Positions 35,001 through 47,641 of a DNA stretch of 64,000 nt are shown here, in pieces. Source of the stretch: Limnanthes douglasii subsp. nivea. Taxonomy: Eukaryota > Streptophyta > Magnoliopsida > Brassicales > Limnanthaceae. The notes under the pieces are model-generated. The model did no database searches, was not told the origin of the DNA, and saw only the letters and a list, made by a program, of their open reading frames with translations. Positions within the stretch are counted from its first letter, which is position 1. Every line of letters starts with the position of its first letter. Where the stretch lies: assembly GCA_036936605.1 (NCBI GenBank), contig JAUPFV010000004.1, positions 289,520,009 to 289,584,008 of the forward strand, given 5' to 3'. The translations under genes and the position numbers were made by a program.

Positions 35001-38000
35001 CTGTGCAGATACTTATAGGTTTGTAGTCTTGCCATATTAAAAGAGACTCCTTTTTTGGTATTAAACAGATCGCAATGGCATAAATGTCATCCGGAGCAAG
35101 ATTTCCATTGAAGTTAGCTCTAATTGCATCACATAATTTAGATTTAATAGGTCATCGTATGTAGAACCTCGAGTTGAAACCATCAACTGTAGGAATACTA
35201 TTTGTAGTAAGATATTTGATGTTAAAATTAATTTCTTAACCATCAGGAGGGTTAAGAATCTTGTTATTATCTTGGTCAATAATTAATTGAGGAATTAAAT
35301 CATTGAACTCATCTAGATTGGTGTTACTAGAATGACAAGTTAATAAATTTCTGAAAAATTCAATGTCAGAAGTAGTAATTTGGGATTGATCTTCACTTCA
35401 CTGATCAGAGCATGAATTATATTTCTTCCTAGTATTTTTTTATAATAAAAGTATGAAAAGCTTTAGTGTTTTATCTCCATTTTTAGCCTAATTGAAAGAA
35501 CTTTTATGTTCCCATAACATTTCTTCTTTTGTAATAAAATTTAAGTGAACAACCCTACCCTTAGATAAGTTTATTTGATTTTACGTGTTGCTTGAAAATT
35601 CTGAGCAATGTTCATTATGCAGGACATTGATTTCAGAATTCGAAATACTATTAACTAAGTTACCAAAGACTTATATTTTCCAGGTTTTAAGTTTTTGCTT
35701 GGGTTTTTTTTTAACTTGCCTCAAAAGATAATTAAAGGGTAGTGAGGCATGTAGTATTTATGTTGTTCTCAATAATGTGAAGGAATTCATTATATAGAAG
35801 CTACATATTTTGAACTTTAAATGAAGATTTAGGCTTGGTGGAAACAGTTAAAATAGTGATACACAGGTGAATGGTCAGAGCCAGTTATGGCCATATGTTT
35901 AACCTTTGTGATATTAAAGAATTCTCTTTAAGAGGCATTAATTAAATCCATATCAAGACGCTTCCGTTTGGTATTATTTGACCATGTGTACTTGGATCCA
36001 GTGTAACCTGGATCCTCAAATTGACAATCCAAAATCATGTTATTAAATTCAACAATAGCTCTTAAGTCTAATGTTTTACATGTTAATTATTCAGAGGCAT
36101 TGGAGATAACATTGAAGTCTCCAACAATAAGTTATTCTTTTATGACATAAATCTCTTTTAAATGATTCCATAGATCAATTCTTTGATTTCTGGTACATTT
36201 GGCATAGATGATAGTAACTAAAAATTCTTTATTACAAGAGAGATGAGTTACTCTTGATAAGATAAAAATATGATTGAGAGTATTCTTGGTAGGTGGTCGA
36301 GAAGTATTTAATATTTTGTGTAAGTAATAGAGTACTTTATTTATTAGCATAGTTAATTATTTGTTATATCTCATTAATGAGGTCTTTTAGGGTATTTATT
36401 GTGTATTTTTAGGTCATAGTTCGGTTCATGGCTTAAAGCCTTAAAAGTCCATTAGTGTAAACAATGTTTTAGAAAACATACAGCTGAGTCAGAAGACATA
36501 CAACCGAATCAAAAGATAAAAATATCTTCTTTATTTTAGGTCTAAAATACCTTTCGAATTATTCTGACACCTTTGAGGATTCGCTTCCAAAAATAACCGA
36601 CCTTATCAACTATCATATGAGCAAACTGTTCATTATCTATTAGGATGTTGATCTGGAAGTTATGCTTCCACGAAATCCAGATTTTGTTGTTTAGGTTGGC
36701 AAATTCAGAATTATATCCAATTTTGTTTGTTATTGTTCATAGTTTATCTTTTGAGATCATTGGCTCTTGTAGAGAAATGAAATCAAATTTTTTAGTTTTA
36801 GTGATAGACTTGACTATTCTTACCGTTCCTTTGTTGACAATGCCCCTGACATTCCAACTAATGATGAAAATGGTCATTTTGATATTGATTTGGAGCATCT
36901 ATTAAATCTTTTGGGAATATTAGACTTGATTGGAGCTTTAGTTGATTTATTGGATCTGGTGAGTCTTTTTATTTTTATTTTTGTGGTTCAGGTTTTTCAG
37001 GTTTCGATATTTCAAGTTCTGGTTTGTTAGGAATGTTATTTTTAGTGAAACTATGCTTCATTGGAGATGAGGGAAGGCTGCCTGAAAGGATGATTTTAGA
37101 TGAGGTATGGTCATTGTTGGAAATGACCATATCTTGAAATTATGTGAAATTCTTAGCTAACTTTATGGTCTAAAGAGAATCTAGTATTCCATTGTGTATT
37201 TTGTCATCAGGTTCTCAAGTAGGTTTGGTTAACAGATCAATGTTTTGTTCAACTTAAAGAGTTTGATCATTGCTTTGAATTGTCTCATTAATTTTTTGCA
37301 TAATTTGAAGGTGTTCGGAGTTGTAAGATACAATTGTGTTTTGGGAAACATTTTTATTATTGTTTGGCTGTCATTATTGTGAAGATTGGTGTCAGTTTTA
37401 AGAGTTGAATCATCTTTTAGATTTGGAGGTTTATATTTATTTATCTTATTGTTCTTTTTGGATAAGAGGATTAACCTTTGGTGTTGGATTGGTGTTAAAG
37501 GTTAGCTGCTTATCAATGTCAGCTAACCTTTTGGAATCTTTGAGATCTCTGTTACAGGTGTAATCAATGTGGCCCAAGTGCTTGCAAGATTTACAATATT
37601 TAGGCATTTCAGTATATTTGATGGACTGCCAAAACCCATCATTTTTCCCAAATCCTATCCAAAAGTTTTGGGAAGAGGGATAAATATATCAATTATAGTG
37701 ATAGCTCTGCAGTAGTTGAAGCTCGCTTTATTAAAAGATGGAACCCAAATAGACAAAGGTAGTCCAACTCCCTTTGCCATTTGAGTGATTGAATCAGTAT
37801 TGTACAAGTATTTAGGGACTTTTGGAAAATATATCCAAACTACAGTCTCAGAAGACTCCACTTTGGGGTTAAAATTAGGTTTCCATCTAAGAATCCTTAA
37901 TGAATGTTGGCCTATATTATTTACATTTCGTTTCCAAGTTTTACTTAGGTCAGAATTATTTTCTAATTCGATAAAAATATGCCTATAATCTCAAACATAT

Positions 38001-38635
38001 ACACTATATGACCCTACGAACTTGAATTACTCTAGAAGTTGTTTTATTTCATGTAATTTGGGTCTTCCAAATGAAAAGTTGGCAATTATTGTAAACTTTG
38101 AAAAGAAGAGAATGCTTATCTGTTTTCTTGAAGAAAATAACTGAATGCTCTCCTTTCTGTTTGAAGTTTACATCTTCATGATAAAAAAAAATTGCCATTA
38201 GGTTTGACGATGTCAGCAAAACTTCATATCTGCTAAACACCATCTTGTTGATGTTGAATCGGGTCTGGATGATCTTCGAAGACCGGATTTGACCTCATTT
38301 ATTTTTGAGTCGAAGATATCTTCTTGAGCGATAAGTTTTTTGAGTGAGGAAGCTTGGGGAAATCCTTCATTTTTTGAGTTTTTTTGTACTGAATTTAGGG
38401 GTGCTTGCAATTTTGAGATTACGATCTCTGTGGTGATTGCATGAACTGGTTTCTCGAGATGGGAAATTGGTGTTTTGGCTGATTTGTGTTGAGATGGATG
38501 AGATTCAACCTCGAGATGAAGTTGAATTCCATGGGCCGCATATGGGGTTGATGTGGAATTGGGAAAATGATGGGTTAGAGTTCAAGAAATAGAGGATAAT
38601 GTTTTTGGAGAGAACGATCCATCTTTTCTGGTACC
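32070..38635 (-). mobile_element. LINE (non-LTR retrotransposon), about 6.6 kb
   Basis: Minus orientation: ORF1 near 38.6-37.4 kb, ORF2 36.9-32.3 kb, and a short A tail (T6 on plus) at 32070. Flanks look like a target-site duplication: GAGATATATTATTACTT at 32053-32069 and GAGATATGTTTTTACTT at 38636-38652 (imperfect, about 17 bp). The insertion splits a short repeat that itself splits a tandem array. Confidence 0.8.
32250..36877 (-). pseudogene. LINE ORF2 remnant (endonuclease, RT, RNase H)
   Basis: The ATG at 36875-36877 opens MTIFIISWNVRGIVNKGTVR, followed by DFISLQEP (APE-type endonuclease start). RT blocks lie near 35.1-34.75 kb: YAIAICLIPKKESLL, DYKPISICTVFNKIIYKI and NIILKLDMANEFD, with the catalytic Asp in KLDMA. 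The second catalytic box, expected as F/YADD, reads LAYAYFVIIF near 34.5 kb and is lost. A plant-type RNase H (RVT_3-like) lies at 32950-32609, starting KLNCDTA. Stops are frequent. Confidence 0.75.
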
Positions 38636-38640
38636 GAGAT
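37380..38640 (-). pseudogene. LINE ORF1 remnant (DUF4283-like plus CCHC knuckle)
   Basis: Frames read SSETVVWIYFPKVPKYLYNT and GLPLSIWVPSFNKASF (37.86-37.66 kb), the pattern of the DUF4283 RNA-binding-like domain of plant LINE ORF1. Next comes a zinc knuckle CKSCKHLGHIDYTC (C-x2-C-x4-H-x4-C) near 37.57 kb. Upstream pieces (38.41-38.05 kb) lie in two other frames. Frameshifts make it non-functional. Confidence 0.7.
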
Positions 38641-38716
38641 ATGTTTTTACTTATATATCATTGATCATTCCCATGTTCAACCCACGTGAGATGCGGGACT
38701 TTCATCGCACCTTGAC
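38636..38716 (+). repeat. short dispersed repeat, right part
   Basis: Reads ...TTACTTATATATCATTGATC..., CATGTTCAACCCACGTGAGA, TGCGGGACTTTCATCGCACC, TTGAC, then the tandem-array word AAAATTGGTTGCGAAAATAA. It completes the repeat begun at 31906. Together they total about 245 bp. Confidence 0.6.
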
Positions 38717-39060
38717 AAAATTGGTTGCGAAAATAAATAAAAAAATCTCCAAATAAATCACTTCATAGATATGGTTTTGTTCATCTTTAGAAAGCATATA
38801 AATATACTTTTTTATTAAAAATTATGATTTGAAATATAAAAAAAATTGAATATTAAAAATGACAAATGAAAAAAATATTTTATTGTAACTTACCTTTTTA
38901 TTTTAATTAATTACTTTAATTTATATTTATGCATTCATCAAACTTTTTATGTATTATTAGTTTTTTTTTTTCAAAATATATCGAACTAATCAATAATTTT
39001 GATCATTAAAAATAAAAAATTATTGGTATTCTCAAATTATTTTTCCGACGTATAACGAAA
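38717..39060. repeat. array unit resumed after nested insertions, then AT-rich DNA
   Basis: Holds the array words AAATTGGTTGCGAAAATAA and TTTTGTTCATC as in 31.54-31.64 kb. From about 38.87 kb the similarity fades into A/T runs. Confidence 0.55.
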
Positions 39061-39700
39061 CAAAACCTTCCCGATTCCGGAACGAGACCTTCTTTTGCTA
39101 GTATAGTTATAACAAGAAAAGAAAAGGGCAAGAAAGTTCCTTATTTGCTCAAAAGTTTTTACTCAGGGAATCAAAGCTAAACCAAGAGACTGCAAAAGCA
39201 AATGAAGAAATTTTATATCAGCACATTATGAAACATACAACAAAAGTATACCTAAAAATAAAAATATAGTTCAGAACTAAATAAAATCCCTAGTTCCACA
39301 CGAGGAATCCAACAAAGTGACAGAATGTAGACGAAAGTAACAAAATTGACAAGATAAAAACAAAACATCATCTTGCAAAGTTGCTGTTTCCTCGCGCTGA
39401 CTATGTTGCGGTGTGTAATTTCCATCTAATGAGACAATAAAAAATGGTAACCCTCTTTTCCCAATCAAAAAACAACAAAGGTTTGCTATGTATGTTACAT
39501 AAAGAATGAATCTCATTGTATTGTTTCCCCCCTCCTACTTCAAGCATCTGTAAGGGACATAATAGAAATAGACCTCTGTATGTATCTCTGACATATCCAA
39601 AAGAAGATGTTGGGCTGCAGATGAGTAATGTAATGTGGCTTTACCTTTACCTTCCTATCTCTCGTGTACACATAATAGCTCTCCATCATCATCATCTCAC
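39061..39700 (-). other. 3' UTR and downstream flank of the GAUT gene
   Basis: Follows the stop codon at 39701-39703 on the minus strand. It has a more balanced base composition than the flank beyond 39.06 kb and no coding pattern. The polyadenylation site is not determined. Confidence 0.45.
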
Positions 39701-42700
39701 TCACTCGATGATGTGACAGTTTCTTATAAAATCATTGGAGTAGTTAACGTATTTAGTCCAAAACGGGCGTAGATGATCAAACCCGATATCCAACCATGGT
39801 TTTGACTGACCGTTGTAGTGGATAACTGCGGCCTTCTTCACCTGCTCAATATTCGTCTTATTTTGATAACCCAAACCCAGCATATGCCACGACGGGTCAA
39901 TCGGGTGAACGTAACTTTTAAAAGCAATCAAAGCCGGTGGCAGGGTCCCAAGCTTCCAAATTGTCAGATTCGACTTCAGGTTCTGTTTCATATACAATAC
40001 TTAAATCAGCAATCGGAGGATTTTAAAAGTAAATTAGTGAACTTCGTCTGGATATGTGTACCTCTTCCAGCCAGGAGTGGTAAGTTTCTCGTATATTTGT
40101 CTGCCTCCAAGCACGGAGATCAAATATGTTCATACCGTATGCCCACGCACATTCGTCGGGGTTTAAATTCTTTGCTATTAAAGGGTGAGAAAAATTGAAG
40201 TAATTTCTTAGATGCTTCGACATTACCCATTTATCTTCACCCCTGCAAGTTTCTACCGCTCCATTCACTTTCCCTTTCATGTCAATTTCCCAAAGTGGAG
40301 ACAAATCTTTTTGAATTACCACATCATCATCTAAAAAGACCACCTTGTCTAAATTTGGAAAGAGCTGTAAAAAACACAAAAGCAGTGAATTTTATATCAA
40401 AGTTAAAAAGAAAAAATTTCATCCACATAGAACAAAATATAACAAAACTTATGCTTTGACGTACACAAAAAAAAAGGTTACAGAAGTGTACATGATTTCA
40501 ACCAAGCCGTAGACCTTTTGTACGACGATAAATCGTACTGCTCTACACTTCATCTCTAATCCATTTTATTCTCCACAAATGATAAGCGATAATGTATTTC
40601 AAATGGTTTAGTGGATGTCAACTGAGAACTCTTTACTCATTCTCAAAATACTGACTCAGGACCTAATTCACGGCTAAATCTATCTCCTTATTAAATTAAT
40701 GAAATTAAGGATTGAATTCTTATATAGCATGAAGAAAAAATGACACAGGACTATTTAAAATGACATCCAGTCAAAGCTGTTGGCATATATTATCCTCACT
40801 ATCCAACATTTTTTTCTTACTAGTAGTGTAAATTATACACCAAATCACTATCCTAATCATCCCAAAGATCCAGAAAATATGAGAAATTGGTGACACTAAA
40901 TATGATTACCTCTGGTAAATATATACGAAGATGGTTAAGCAAAGAGATGTACTTTGGACTTCTAGTTTGCAACTTAGAAGCGAATTTCCGCGGAGTAGTA
41001 TCCCCGAGGTTAGCTAAGGTAGCATGATTACTATGATAGTAACTTCTGACAAGTTTATGGCTCTCTACAGCTTCAAGGACAGGAACATTCTCTCTTGTTA
41101 ACCAGTCAAACTGGTGAACTCCTTTCACTTCAACAATGGCTGGGGAGACAGAATTTAGAGCAAACCAGGAGTGCATACCAGCAAAGGTTTTCTTGTCTGT
41201 GATCACATGGAAGACCATCTTCTCGGGCTCTAGGCATGATTGGACAGCAGAAGAGACAACAACCGAAGCAGCCAAAATATTGTCAGTTGACACAACAATG
41301 TGGTGGTAAGAGTTATCAGATAGCACGGGAAGGAGTTCCGGTGATGGAAGTTGTCTGCGTGCATTGGCATTAGATGAATATTCGTCTGTTAATCGCAGAG
41401 AGAGACAGTGGATGCCTTTTGGGATCGAACTTGCAGCGAAGTGTTTGTTCATCAGCTCTGCAAATTTAGTTTCCCTAACCTCCCTTTCAAGATTCTCCAT
41501 CTGTACAAACAAGAGTAACATAGTGCAGAAGAGACAGCTCAGTGAATCACTTGAGGAGTTCCAAGACATGGATACACAGAGCATAAATCTCTAGATTATA
41601 GAACGGCCATCAACACCACAACATTAAAAACCTACACTAGCTCATAACTATTAAATATTTGGTTAAGTATAATCATCTAAAAGCTTAAATATGGTCAAAG
41701 GCCAATTTTTTTAATAAATAGTCAAGCACACCGCCTTAATGTACAGGTATTTTTGCTTTTACATGGATCCAGGTTCAAAATCATTGCTAGCCGAGCACCA
41801 ATAAATAGACTGCAGTAAGGCTCAAATCTTAGTGAGCCATTAACTGATAATAATATAGAAGAGAGTTTTTACAAGAACATGAACTCAAAATTTCTTGCTT
41901 TTCTAATATGAAAAGTGATTAAGATATAAACTTACAACTGCTATAACATCACCTCAATTCTATTTACTTTTTCTTTCTGGTTCAGTAATACATAATAAAA
42001 AAATAAATGAAGTTCAGTAGCAGGTATCTCACCATTGCCTTTAGTATGAATGCTAAGGTCCTTGCATCGTACTGGTTATTTCTCATTTCAGAGACAAGTT
42101 CACTAAAAGAACCTGGAGGGTTCAAACCTTCTGGAATTTCCTGATCGCTAACTTCATAAAGGATCTTGTAAAAGTCTCTAACTAACCTCTGCTGCATCAT
42201 TGACACGCAGTAAGAACAATTAACAAGAACAACAAAACAATAACGACAGTTCTTTTTTCCTTCCAGTTGAATAAAAATATGTTCAATCAGCAACGCAAAA
42301 AAAAAAATACAAAGAGGGAATCATGTAACAATAGAAGGAGAGTTAAAAACAAAACAGTGCTTACCGAATCATCTACCCTACCTAGCAACAGCCTCGGCCC
42401 CAACCGCCTACCTAAACAATCTGCATTAAGAAATACATGAACAGTAAGAGTTATAATCCAGGACAAGCAAACATGGAAAAACAATTACATAGTAAAGTAA
42501 AGTAATTCAAACATAACAATCATGGATGAAAGGCAAACTTTAAGTTGTTGGCAACGAAAAGCAGGATTACAGCCTAACAAAGACAGCTACTTTTTCAACT
42601 ATGAACAAGTATGAAGTTAAAATCATAGGGTAGCATACGATCATCTACCGTTAACATGGGACGAATTTCAAACTCAATAGATAGTCCAACACAGCTAGTT

Positions 42701-43379
42701 TCTCGAAAGTATGACTATGATCAAATATGAAGCTGAAATCATGGGATAGCATTCAACCATCTGCGGTTAACATGGGACGAATTTCAAACCCAATAGATAG
42801 TCCAACACAGCTAGTTTCTCGAACTTATGACTATGATCATATATGAACTTGAAATCATAGGGCAGCAGTCAATTATCTACGGTTAACATCTGACCAATTT
42901 CAAACTCTATATACAATATTGACCCATAAATTATCAGAAGTAGCTTTGTTATTGATAAACTATGCCTGAAGAAGCACCGACATTGTACATCAAAACCCAT
43001 GAAACCTAATTAAATCCAAATACAGATCACTTTTGGTTAACAATGCATCTGAATAAGCGTCCGGAGCAATTGAGACAAAGCAAAACATCAAAATCAAAAT
43101 CAAAATCAAAATCGAGATCCATAGAACAGAAAATTTGCAGAATAAAAAAAAGTGGAGAGTACCAAATGAGGAGCACTTGTTGGCACCTTCGAGAGTAACG
43201 AGGGCGGTGAGGATGAAAACAAAAGGCAAGAGAAAAGCGAGGACGAGGATGGTGTGGAAAAGCGTTCGATAAGAGATATGAGAAGCTGCAACCTTGATCT
43301 TCATCGAATCAATAAACCCATTGTTGTTGGTACTCGATATTGTGATGCTTCTCATGCTACGCGAGAAGCGAAGCTGCAT
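39701..43379 (-). CDS. GAUT14: galacturonosyltransferase, GAUT13/GAUT14 type (GT8)
   Basis: Model: complement(join(39701..39982, 40062..40364, 40910..41500, 42033..42191, 42365..42420, 43163..43379)), 535 aa, all GT-AG and in phase. The family transfers galacturonic acid from UDP-GalA in pectin (homogalacturonan) synthesis in the Golgi. Visible: a type II membrane anchor at about 41-60 (LFHTILVLAFLLPFVFILTA), stem region, GT8 domain from about 200, the DDD metal/sugar-binding motif at 353-355, and HYNGQSKPW at 497-505. Length and wording match Arabidopsis GAUT13/14 almost end to end. The start is the ATG opening MQLRFSRSMRSITIS, as in that family; an in-frame ATG lies six codons upstream. The 13/14 choice is not resolved. 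No break is seen, so it is probably functional. Confidence 0.95.
42560..42910. repeat. imperfect tandem repeat in GAUT intron 1 (three units, 106-126 bp)
   Basis: The word GGTTAACAT-GGACGAATTTC (or variants) starts near 42650, 42776 and 42882. The word AGTCCAACACAGCTAGTTTC occurs twice. Unit two copies nearly all of unit one; unit three is more diverged. It lies wholly within the intron. Confidence 0.85.
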
Positions 43380-43760
43380 CCTTCTATGTGCAACCACAGA
43401 AAACCAACAACAACAAGAAGACGAAGAGAAAACCTAATCGCTAGACATCTACAGTTACCCGATCGACCGCCCACCATCAGATCAAGACACGAATTAGGGA
43501 TTTATCAGATCCTGCCCCCGATCGGGGTTATTGATTGACTCTGTTCTCGTCGTTGTGGTTCTCAGAAAAGCCGCATTGGATTAATTCAACGAAGCAAAAA
43601 TGCGTGATTTCCTTTCGGTCTTCGTCTTAAGATGAAACGAAACTTCGCTTCTTACTGCGTGTTGGCGTTGGCGTTCGCGTCGGTGTTGGTGTTGGCGTTC
43701 GTTGAGAGAAGAGAGACGAGAGACGAGAGAAGAGGGAAAGAAAATAGGAAGAGAGAGAAA
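43380..43760 (-). promoter_or_regulatory. 5' UTR and proximal promoter of the GAUT gene
   Basis: Upstream of the start on the minus strand is a C/T-rich leader. Then comes a CT-rich tract (plus strand GAGACGAGAGACGAGAGAAG, 43.70-43.74 kb) and a hexamer-like GTTGGC/GTTGGT run on plus (43.66-43.70 kb). Pyrimidine patches of this kind are common in plant core promoters. No clear TATA box is seen. Confidence 0.4.
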
Positions 43761-43904
43761 AAATCTTTAGTTTTTCCGTTATGTTTTGTGTTTTTGAGAA
43801 AAACAAACAATTTTCCTTCCAAACAGGATCTATCACTTGGTCAGGTCACCTTGTTTTCTTTCTTATTCCTTTTCCTGAGAAAATTGGAGTCTTACATGTT
43901 ATAA

Positions 43905-46800
43905 TTTGTCCTATAGATCCCTAAACTCTTGTTGTCCGGCTCTTTCTAACCGGTATATTGTTCTATGTGATTATGATTTGTTATACTCTTGGAAATCCTA
44001 ATATATTAGGATATAAATACACAAGATTTGTTGGAGTAAAAATTGGTCAAACACTAAAGATGATGAAAGAGTTTGTAAAGTCAATAAAAACAACTAAATG
44101 TTATAGTTATGAGAAACACAAAGCGATAACATTGTCCAAACCAAGATTTCTCGTTTACAGAAAAAGAGTTGAAGTCAATCGCAGATTTCTGCACAAAAGA
44201 GTGAACTAATTAGTGTTGTAATAACTATGAGACCTTGATGTCACGGAATTTGTAGCGGATATCATAAAAGATACGATGAAAAATCTTGGACGGAAGAGAT
44301 GAAGTGTTTGTGAAAATTTGTGCATTCTCCATTAATATATGTAGTAGATCACCACACGGAGACTGGTGCGTCAAAAATGACAATGACCTGAAACATTGCG
44401 ATGTATTATGTAGTTTTCGTCTCTTTTGATGAATTTAGAATAAATGAATTGATTATTGAATGTTGTCTATAACATTTTGAAATTATTGATGCAACTTGAA
44501 GAAAGATTGTTGAACGAATTCATAGATCTCCCTCTTAAGGTCATGGAGAAGGATGTGCACTTCATTTTATCATATATCATTAAACACAACATTTGGCTTT
44601 TGAATGGCTCTATATGGGGCTCAAGGTCGTTTTTGTCATTATAACTGTCCATTTTGTGATTTTTAAACTTCGGTGGAAGATCTTCATATAATATATATGG
44701 AGCTAACGAGGACTCGTCATCAGGAGATCTTCGTCATAAAAAAATATACTTGTTTTTTTCTAACTCCCCTACCCCGAAGAACGGATAAACAAACTGGTGT
44801 CCAAGCCCTTACCACTGCAAAAACCTAAGGTTGGGGATTGTTACTAGGCTGCATTTTTTGTGGGTAGCCATGGGATGATCCATGGTTGTTGTGGCATTGT
44901 ATAGTAAGGTCTTGGTTGTATTGCTGGGGAGAATTCCGCAAGGTTTTACTGATTCACCTATTGTTGATTATTATGCATTGTAGGAGGGTAATTTGGGAAC
45001 GTTGTTTGATCATGGAAACTTTGTTGAGTCGATCGTATTATTAGATGGATTAGGAGGGGAAGTTTGTTCGAGCCAATGGTTATGCTTTCATAACTTGATG
45101 AAATGGCTCATTTGAGGCAACAAAAAATGTATTTGGACATTCTATTGGGATGTGCTTGTTGGGTACTTTGTTGGTTAGGCATAGTTGTTGAGGGTTTGGT
45201 TGATTTCCCCTAGTTTTTTTCACATGTTGTTGAGCTGGAAGATGCACAAAAAATATCCCTCATTCTTATTTTCATGGTTATGCTTTAAGGTTGGAGTCAC
45301 GTTCTTATTCTTGTTATGACTATGGCATCTCTTATTCCTGCTAGATGACCCTCAGCCTGCTTTGTTTTGTCGTTATCCTTAGTTTTGAGTGGTAACTTGC
45401 GTATTGGTGATATTCTAGTATTGGTTTCTTGATATTAAACGTGTTTCATTGTCACCATCACCTTCATTATTATTCGCTAGACATCAGATTTTGATCTTAA
45501 TTATAGAATAAAAATTGTCAGTGTTACTCTGTAAAAATCTGAATTGGTTAGCTCGTTGTTTCTTCCTCACATCTTTCACTGATCATCTAACATTCATGGC
45601 TGAAGCGACTTGAGAATTTGGTTGACTATTATGTATAGTCATATAGACCTAGTAAACAAATTCTACATACGAAAATTATCACTGATTATTTTTTGTTGAT
45701 GTTTTAAAATTGGGTTTAAAAGAAAAATAGTTATAGTACAAGTCGGACACCACAAAATTTCCAATTTGGTAAAGTTTATTTGAGTTAAAATTTTATGTGG
45801 AGATTTTATGTGATCAATATGTAAAAAATAAGTCACTAGAAAATTTTTGTGGAAGTTCACTTAAACTTGAGAGATGTTGAGTGGAGCTTGGATTATAATG
45901 CATAAGACTATAAGTTGTTGCATAATAAGTATGCGAGTTGTTAGAAATAAAGTAGGGAGTTGATCAAAACATGGTCAGTATAATTTAACTTAGATAGATT
46001 CAAATTAGATATGAGATCCAAAGTTAATAGAAAAATATAACACAAAATAAATAGTTAAATGATAATCATAAAAAATAATATTTCATTCATTGAATTGGAC
46101 TCATATATAGAGGTACAAAGTTTACCTTTTATAATAAATGAAGATAATGTCTTATCTATAAAATATAAATTTATATATTTAATTTTATAAAATATAAAAA
46201 CTTTGAAGTATCTTTGACTTGCTTTTTCATTCTTCTTTTGGACAACCGAACAAACTTTATTCAACCAAGTGGGTGTTGTGCCTTTAGGAACCCAACCATA
46301 TGGGATTTAAGTTTGTAATGGCTCAATTGATTAGTCTTCGAGCTTCTAATGGGTCAGATTATTTGTCCTGGTTAATTTACACCTCTGTCAGTAGTCCCTT
46401 CGAGTACATGTGAGAGAATTGAAGGATGACTAACTCTTTAAGAACTATTGAATGGCTTGATCCGGGTATTGTCATTTTAAATTTTCAATTTTTATGATGC
46501 TTTGTTTGTTGTAGTTGAATGTCATTTCCCAAAGTATATCAAACTGTATTTCATCATCTTTTGACTAGATTTTTCAGAGGCTTAGAATACAATGATGTTA
46601 TATGTTGATGGCTTCATGTTCTTTTAGCCCAGCAAATCTCGTAGACATCTTCTGATTAGCTCGTGCTTACTATGTTCATGTCTCATTAAAAAACTCTTTA
46701 TTGCTGAAATCTCACTTGAGTAAAAATGCTCAATTTTCCGAAGAGAAAATAGTACAACAACCAAGTAGCATGCTACTAGAGTTAGTGAGACTTACTGATG
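43905..46800. other. intergenic DNA with weak, unassigned coding-like pieces
   Basis: Two plus-strand pieces look like decayed coding sequence: 43.96-44.21 kb (an open frame rich in Lys and Arg) and 44.46-44.64 kb. I do not recognise either. From 44.78 to 45.24 kb composition is GT-rich and less AT-biased, again without an intact frame. The remainder is AT-rich. Confidence 0.35.
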
Positions 46801-46849
46801 ATTTTTATTAAATTTTAAATATTTATATTTATGATATTTTGGATTTGTT

Positions 46850-47274
46850 ATGAGTAGGATAATAGCCCCATAGTATTTGTATTAAGAACGGAAATAGAAC
46901 TAAAATTCAAAGAGTTTTTTAATAATAAAATAAGAAGTAAGATATCAAGAGTAACCCTCATAAATATTTTTGAAGAATGGCTGAAGAACTAAAGCTCGAA
47001 GAGTAACCCCGTATATATTTTTAAAAATAAATGAAGAACTATTAGGATCCGTAAAATAGCCCCGCTCAATGATTTAAAGTGGGAGGAGAAACTTCTTTCT
47101 ATAAATATTCTTTTTTTTCTTTACTTTGTTTCAAAACATTATTACAATTCTTTGATCAAGTTTCAATCTTTACTCTCTTTGTGCATAAAGACTCTAACTT
47201 TTTCCTCTTTTCGCCTCTATAAACTCTTTATTTCTTAACTTCATCATTACTCATTATTTTCCTTTACATAATAG
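46850..47274 (+). repeat. LTR-like block with TATA box, ending in repeat A
   Basis: Contains two imperfect copies of a word of about 60 bp (AAAGCTCGAAGAGTAACCCC-type), then CTATAAATATTC near 47.10 kb, then repeat A (47121-47274) ending ACATAATAG. Repeat A recurs at 48475-48623, where it is followed by TGAAGATCATAAAT. The pattern suggests U3, TATA, then R/U5 of an LTR. Confidence 0.4.
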
Positions 47275-47275
47275 T

Positions 47276-47641
47276 TGATGTAGCCCAGAAAAGTTCAAAC
47301 AAAAACCTATTTGATTTCATTTTATCTTTATTCAAATATAGTATGTTATTTAAATCAAATCTAATTATATAAAAATATTGATTTTATTTTATTTTAAAAT
47401 ATTTAATTAATTTTCTTGTACTCTAATTTAGGGTTTTGAGTAGCTCTTATATAAAGCCTCATATGTCTTAAGTTTTAAATAAGTTTTTGGAATAATATAT
47501 TTTTATTTCTGAAAATTTCAATCTTTGTTACCATTAGGGTTTCATCATGTTACCCTTGTTACCATTAGGGTTTCATCATGTTACCCTTTCATTAGGGTTT
47601 CATCTATTATTGTTTATACTTTTATTTCTGTTGCGTCGTCA
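47276..47641 (+). repeat. direct repeat B, copy 1 (LTR-like)
   Basis: Starts TGATGTAGCCCAGAAAAGTT and ends TTGCGTCGTCA, hence TG...CA. It is closely similar to 48150-48470. Inside, ATTAGGGTTTCATCATGTTA is repeated about three times, giving several telo-box-like AAACCCTAAT motifs. A TATA-like CTTATATAAAGCC lies near 47.45 kb. Confidence 0.65.

Noticed and set aside
39516..40198. Plus-strand frames opposite the GAUT exons
   Set aside because: The minus strand has a complete, conserved gene with matching intron phases.
43632..43904. 90-residue plus-strand frame with a hydrophobic start
   Set aside because: The hydrophobic stretch comes from the GTTGGC/GTTGGT simple repeat in the GAUT promoter region; no other support.
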